NCBI RefSeq assembly: GCF_000208865.1
Contig: NC_018396.1
Span: 4,273,101 to 4,337,100, forward strand
Direction of reading: 5' to 3'
Length of the DNA: 64,000 nt
DNA from: Neospora caninum Liverpool
Taxonomy: Eukaryota > Apicomplexa > Conoidasida > Eucoccidiorida > Sarcocystidae
Position 1 is the stretch's first letter, and each line of letters opens with the position of its first letter. Both the position numbers and the translations under genes were made by a program. This document shows, one piece after another, positions 63,001-64,000 of the stretch. The notes beneath the pieces were generated by a model. It had not been told where the DNA came from and did not search any database. It was given only the letters and a program-made list of their open reading frames with translations.

Positions 63001-64000
63001 ACCCGTTTGACAGCCTCCCCAGAACTTTTTTTCCAAGATAGGAGGTCCGAGCCCCGCTCCTTTCCTTGTCGTCCGCCCGATGAAAGCGTTGCTGCTTGGT
63101 ACAGGGTTTGTTGGCAGAAAATTCAAAACGGACAGCGTCGACTGCTCAATTCAACTAATGTGTTCGTTGGCTCAAGCAAAGGTGGCATTTTCACCAATGA
63201 ATTAGCCGACAGCGTGATAACGCCAGGTGTAACTCGTGACAGCGCCTTTTGCCCAGCAGCGCCCCGTGTTAAACCCGAACGCTCGAGTATTTACATTGGC
63301 GCATAGGACGGCGCTTTCGCCATAGCGGGCAACCGCACATCGTGAGGCGTCAACATCACCAAAAGCTAGTTTTTGTCGGGCAGCAGCCATTGGTTGGTAC
63401 CTGAGCGCTTTGTGCTGATCATGTTTTTGCGTCGGTATCCAGACATCCAGGCCTCGAGACGTCCAAATTCCTGTCGACCCAATACACATCTGGCGCCTCA
63501 GGCATTTTGAATCCGATTCAGTGCATTACGGCCGGAACGATAGTCGCGTGGCTGGTCCGGCCAGGAGAGGGAAATATATCAGCTCCACGTTATCCTGTTT
63601 ACTTGAAGAGAGTGGCCATAAACACAGTGGACGATTTCGACTACGGGTTATTCACGTAAGTCACATAGTCGAGGGGCTCCGGCCACGAGTTCTCGATCTG
63701 AACAAGAGGATATGATGTCCCTTAGAACGCGCACGTGGTGTTAGGAACGGGTGCCTCGTTGTTCTTTGGTCTGGCGCGGCGTTCAAGTGTAGCGGAGATC
63801 ACCTGAATGGCGCACCGAAGTGTGAGTTCGGGCACTAGTAGTAGCCGTCCAGACGCCTTCGGCTCAGTCAAGTAAACAGTAAAAAGGCGTCTACGAAAGA
63901 AAAGCAGCATTCCAGATTGTGTTGTCTTCAGTCGGATGTAAAGCCGTTGTAAAATGTGGGTTGGGGGCAGGCACAGAGGCCTACCTGGGAACCAACACTC
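17206..64000 (+). CDS. Giant GCC2/GCC3 cysteine-rich modular surface protein, CRMP-like (3' end outside window)
   Basis: One plus-strand gene of roughly 80 short exons, coding for about 4,800-5,000 residues inside the window. Order of modules: signal sequence; Ig-like/Calx-beta-like domains (18241-23553); a long series of GCC2/GCC3 modules (consensus C-PAG-YC-x(n)-C-P-GTY/HYCP) from 23971 to about 60049; inserted PAN/Apple pair (39612-40277), NHL propeller (44709-49138) and discoidin domain (50557-51362); EGF-like modules (60244-61444); and an unassigned extracellular region to the window end. Most introns are GT-AG and phases match at nearly every join, so I treat it as one gene. Giant GCC2/GCC3 proteins are typical of coccidians. 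The cysteine repeat modular proteins (CRMPs) share this plan and end in several membrane segments; Toxoplasma CRMPs act in rhoptry discharge. No membrane segments are seen here, so they would lie beyond 64000. GCC2/GCC3 identity is firm; CRMP identity is likely but unproven. Confidence 0.85.
18241..21460 (+). other. N-terminal Ig-like beta-sandwich region of the giant protein
   Basis: Exons 18241-18698, 19221-19675, 20044-20155, 20602-21026 and 21212-21460, all phase-compatible. The repeat pattern is that of Ig-like/filamin-like domains: a 'hinge' such as GLPARLVVIEQPP, a strand with VQDKDGNRASG or VVDSDGKRM, a strand like GGIASFPSLSI or AAVFDNISI, and a closing GVYTLIV. At least two copies are clear; a third is diverged. 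Exon 20602 also carries a small Cys-rich stretch (NFDCTCP to CTDCPNGP). The donor at 20156 (GTCCAA) is weak and is chosen on phase alone. Such domains commonly serve as stalks or binding faces outside the cell. Confidence 0.65.
21762..21795. repeat. Perfect 16-bp inverted repeat with 2-base spacer
   Basis: Left arm 21762-21777, spacer CA, right arm 21780-21795; the arms are exact reverse complements and GC-rich. It lies in the 21461-21932 intron of the giant gene. It could form a hairpin in RNA or a cruciform in DNA, or be an assembly fold-back. Confidence 0.9.
21933..23553 (+). other. Calx-beta-like / Ig-like segment of the giant protein
   Basis: Exons 21933-22097, 22210-22380, 22976-23183 and 23443-23553 join in phase. 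The clearest domain is in 22976-23183: ILVREGTSIHLSFHLGSRP followed by DSVYVSISC and a PEDWLFGDSLILTSL strand, the usual Calx-beta order (E-G-x-hydrophobic strands, then D-Y/W and a tail strand). A further copy begins in 23443-23553 and runs into 23971-24223. The 22097/22210 junction gives a 112-base intron; the alternative is one exon with a frameshift, because the frame stays open to 22235 before a TAG. Confidence 0.55.
23971..25966 (+). other. First cysteine-rich GCC2/GCC3-type modules
   Basis: Exons 23971-24223, 24733-24800, 25028-25305, 25478-25615 and 25846-25966. The first ends the beta-sandwich region and carries FCPCPAGYVCDG and YKCPAGTE. The second is a short EGF-like piece (GTGCRSPAS to RCSCG). 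The third has CPVGHHARATGEVCYRC and FCTVCPHGHVSGEGATGC, a diverged GCC2/GCC3 pair. The fourth and fifth have fewer, irregular cysteines (QCGGDKSGSYSFDG; QQCWEADRSKYSLG). Each join keeps phase. Confidence 0.7.
26406..30289 (+). other. GCC2/GCC3 repeat block I
   Basis: Exons 26406-26571, 26928-27205, 27901-28080, 28702-28891, 29462-29585 and 30223-30289. Typical motifs are CRAGYFCPGYMEP, TCPPGTFCYD with YKCPAGHYCLGG, KYNPFRGAMSSNACMTCP, CERCPAGYYCPNKAGAP with CPAGTYNPFEGASSSSEC, and RCSAGTYCNTAGAAP. These match the ephrin-receptor-like GCC2/GCC3 family. The introns of about 300-750 bases between them hold no other supported feature. Confidence 0.8.
30682..34900 (+). other. GCC2/GCC3 repeat block II, including a 24-base exon
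   Basis: Exons 30682-30887, 31162-31240, 31551-31574, 32032-32162, 32505-32595, 33335-33561, 34104-34159 and 34736-34900. Motifs include SCPPGTFADNASLQSALDCP, CPAGHYCPAGQAKPIPCPQG, CTAGHSCPAGTVTPQTCPSG, ICAPCEPGNSCKDG, FYCPLEKTTKYL, CPKGHFCTRASAKPLPCPAG and CKAGEVCSQGSATPTLCAPG. The 24-base exon at 31551-31574 supplies GTYMKVEA and links two half modules in frame. Phases agree throughout. Confidence 0.78.
35133..38809 (+). other. GCC2/GCC3 repeat block III
   Basis: Exons 35133-35278, 35738-36093, 36544-36777, 37272-37417, 37864-37931, 38204-38291 and 38644-38809. Motifs include DCDECPAGKYCSKMGATSP, LCPTNAFCPEGAETPGSC, CVQCPAGMYCERV, VCPKGSYCPAATTKAVHCPQ, ICRKGYFCTAGTKQPTECP, VCKAGQHCPDGSERAKECPG and CLVCPAGYACAPGSSQG. 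The 38291/38644 junction does not keep phase, so a small exon is probably missing between them. Confidence 0.75.
39612..40277 (+). other. GCC2/GCC3 module followed by two PAN/Apple domains in one long exon
   Basis: At 666 bases this is one of the longest exons of the gene. It begins with GFYNPNTGARSLEDCRPCPP and CAEGYYCSGGATSAKG. Then a PAN/Apple domain: GVAIEGVDSGADCMARCQ, CKYFSWNPSKTCTLI and a closing CVAGPKSC. A second follows directly: CFFSGFDFTGTVI, AHLCQSRCVTNDLCSVFIY, CYLKAHDA and YIAGPNKYC. PAN/Apple domains bind proteins or carbohydrates and are widely used in coccidian micronemal adhesins. The 3' border (donor GTAAGA at 40278) does not fit the phase of the next exon I can see. Confidence 0.82.
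40981..44257 (+). other. GCC2/GCC3 repeat block IV with a leading unassigned Cys module
   Basis: Exons 40981-41133, 41269-41474, 41842-41950, 42276-42370, 42839-42991, 43408-43620 and 43985-44257; phases agree. The first exon encodes a cysteine-bearing stretch unlike GCC2/GCC3 (CTGAEQGYADLLEAGRTCEV, then RGC). After it come LCPKGTYCPAGSARPRLCG, CPAGYYCLEGTKSPTPCPEG, CTPGSYCKGTGLKAPTG, YSCPSKSTTPTAVICTKG, CPAGYFCPAGTVFAHQFPCP and YYCPEGTDGPHSNPCEAG. The last exon holds five Cys-rich half modules in a row. Confidence 0.78.
48121..48132 (+). repeat. G homopolymer (12 G) in an intron
   Basis: Twelve G in a row inside the 47512-48343 intron of the giant gene. The neighbouring bases are unusually GC-rich for this region. 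Confidence 0.95.
48702..48716 (+). repeat. G homopolymer (15 G) in an intron
   Basis: Fifteen G in a row inside the 48486-49020 intron, under 600 bases from the 12-G run. True length is uncertain because homopolymers are error-prone. Confidence 0.95.
49720..49911 (+). other. GCC2/GCC3 module between propeller and discoidin domain
   Basis: A single exon with GTFMPYKGGRKVSECIPCPA, YCQAVGQVVPSGRC and CPQGSTSPTEKQCPAKHYC. It is phase 1 on both sides, so it could be duplicated or lost without breaking frame. Confidence 0.82.
50557..51362 (+). other. Discoidin (F5/8 type C-like) domain
   Basis: Two exons, 50557-50780 and 51164-51362, phase 0 between them, about 140 residues together, the normal size of an F5/8C domain. 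Order: NVAANTRISTTS; PEKAVDGAASAAQGWLS; then HGVELELDAYYVISKYRIYS, the W/VDLG-strand and i-v-I-Y strand; exon 2 has FSILAWNEQASQWLQ and ends VFVAEIELYG. The A-V-D-G, W and terminal E-hydrophobic-E-hydrophobic-Y-G signature fits the family. These domains bind sugars or lipids at cell surfaces. Confidence 0.8.
51866..57252 (+). other. GCC2/GCC3 repeat block V
   Basis: Exons 51866-51981, 52315-52494, 52713-52864, 53261-53474, 53684-54103, 54576-54669, 54965-55142, 55475-55520, 55896-56059, 56603-56743 and 57118-57252; all joins keep phase. Motifs include PCPPGTYQDEQGQTECKACP, CPAGKYCGERGLTTDSGPC, GYYCPAGTPAPIPCP, CPPGYACPSKGEAVPCGSG, CTAGYYCDKSKTALVDKQC, CKPCQPGKYCGRAGLVKP, GYYCLESAAVPNPTDG, ACYTNSPQPASCPRG, VCPAGSYAGVACPPGSY and CPAGHFCRGGVTTPETCP. 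Exon 53684-54103 alone holds several modules. Exon 56603-56743 has few cysteines and reads as a spacer. One intron (54670-54964) appears to start with GC. Confidence 0.78.
57660..60049 (+). other. GCC2/GCC3 repeat block VI, including a 20-base exon
   Basis: Exons 57660-57811, 58175-58336, 58640-58885, 59155-59174, 59332-59414 and 59899-60049. Motifs include FYCPEALKPAPCPTGHYCPA, YYCGAGQGALASSNVCPAGH and, in 58640-58885, four tight repeats of about 20 residues (FCSRGSAHPTGVCPAGTYC, CPQGTSVPQPCPAGFSC, CPEGAIKPASCPASSYC, CPGVTGKALECPLGTYC). The 20-base exon supplies GCRLCPK and restores phase before GTFREQGDSNVCSPCGGG. The last exon has CPPGHYCPEGSFEAIPCPAG. The donor at 57812 is GTTTGT. Confidence 0.78.
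60244..61444 (+). other. EGF-like cysteine modules after the GCC2/GCC3 array
   Basis: Exons 60244-60350, 60721-60854 and 61289-61444. The first has SCAFCGGSSS and SLCQCVGTN. The second has VCAYDSDCRIFQESTRTCVC then QKGYIYIENG, the C-x-C-x-x-G pattern of EGF-like domains. The third has DECDYGEV, CIVPDVLCDAQCGPQGG and RCLCAG. The join 60350/60721 does not keep phase, so either a border is wrong or a small exon is missing. Confidence 0.65.
61505..64000 (+). other. Unassigned extracellular region of the giant protein, running off the window
   Basis: The best-supported exon is 61966-62170 (VCDESCRRRAGALIIHNGNL to NGLGCTVVLQEVSEG). Weaker candidates: about 61505-61720 (NSGACSRCQGLW), 62368 to about 62476 (NQWYNCISDWHPDLSLTL), 63105-63181 (KFKTDSVDCSIQLMC), 63502-63655 (IQCITAGTIVAWLVRPGEG to TVDDFDYGLF), and a start near 63920-63934 open to the window end. 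Cysteines are sparse and the pattern is not GCC2/GCC3. I do not recognise the fold. Most joins here are not phase-checked. Confidence 0.45.

Overview
The window looks like nuclear DNA of a coccidian apicomplexan, most likely of the Toxoplasma/Neospora/Hammondia group. The genes are split by many short to medium GT-AG introns, introns carry (TA)n microsatellites and TGCATGC repeats, and the proteins are an apicomplexan-style RFC1 and a giant cysteine-rich GCC2/GCC3 surface protein. I cannot fix the genus from sequence alone. All exon borders were read by eye from splice sites, reading phase and protein similarity.

Layout. (1) 304-10689, plus strand: replication factor C large subunit (RFC1), 16 visible exons, with a 100-N assembly gap at 8831-8930 that probably hides one more exon. 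(2) 10690-12972: no gene recognised. (3) 12973-13677, minus strand: a small intronless gene for a secreted protein with 12 cysteines in about 60 residues; family not recognised. (4) 13678-17205: about 3.5 kb between divergent genes, with no supported coding sequence; it must hold or border the promoters of both. (5) 17206 to beyond 64000, plus strand: one giant gene of roughly 80 exons whose 3' end lies outside the window.

The giant gene starts with a signal sequence or signal anchor, then Ig-like/Calx-beta-like sandwich domains. A long tandem array of GCC2/GCC3 (ephrin-receptor-like) cysteine modules follows, interrupted by two PAN/Apple domains (39612-40277), a six-unit NHL-type beta-propeller spread over nine exons (44709-49138) and a discoidin/F5-8C domain (50557-51362). 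It ends, inside the window, with EGF-like modules and an unassigned extracellular region. I followed reading phase from exon to exon: nearly all joins are phase-compatible, which argues for one gene rather than several. The visible coding sequence adds up to roughly 14-15 kb, about 4,800-5,000 residues (hand estimate).

The architecture is closest to the cysteine repeat modular proteins (CRMPs) of Plasmodium and Toxoplasma; the Toxoplasma members act in an apical complex needed for rhoptry discharge. The CRMP assignment is inference; the GCC2/GCC3 assignment is firm. RFC1 is a housekeeping replication gene and has no evident functional link to the other two. The divergent cysteine-rich secreted gene shares an upstream region with the giant gene and could be co-expressed with it.
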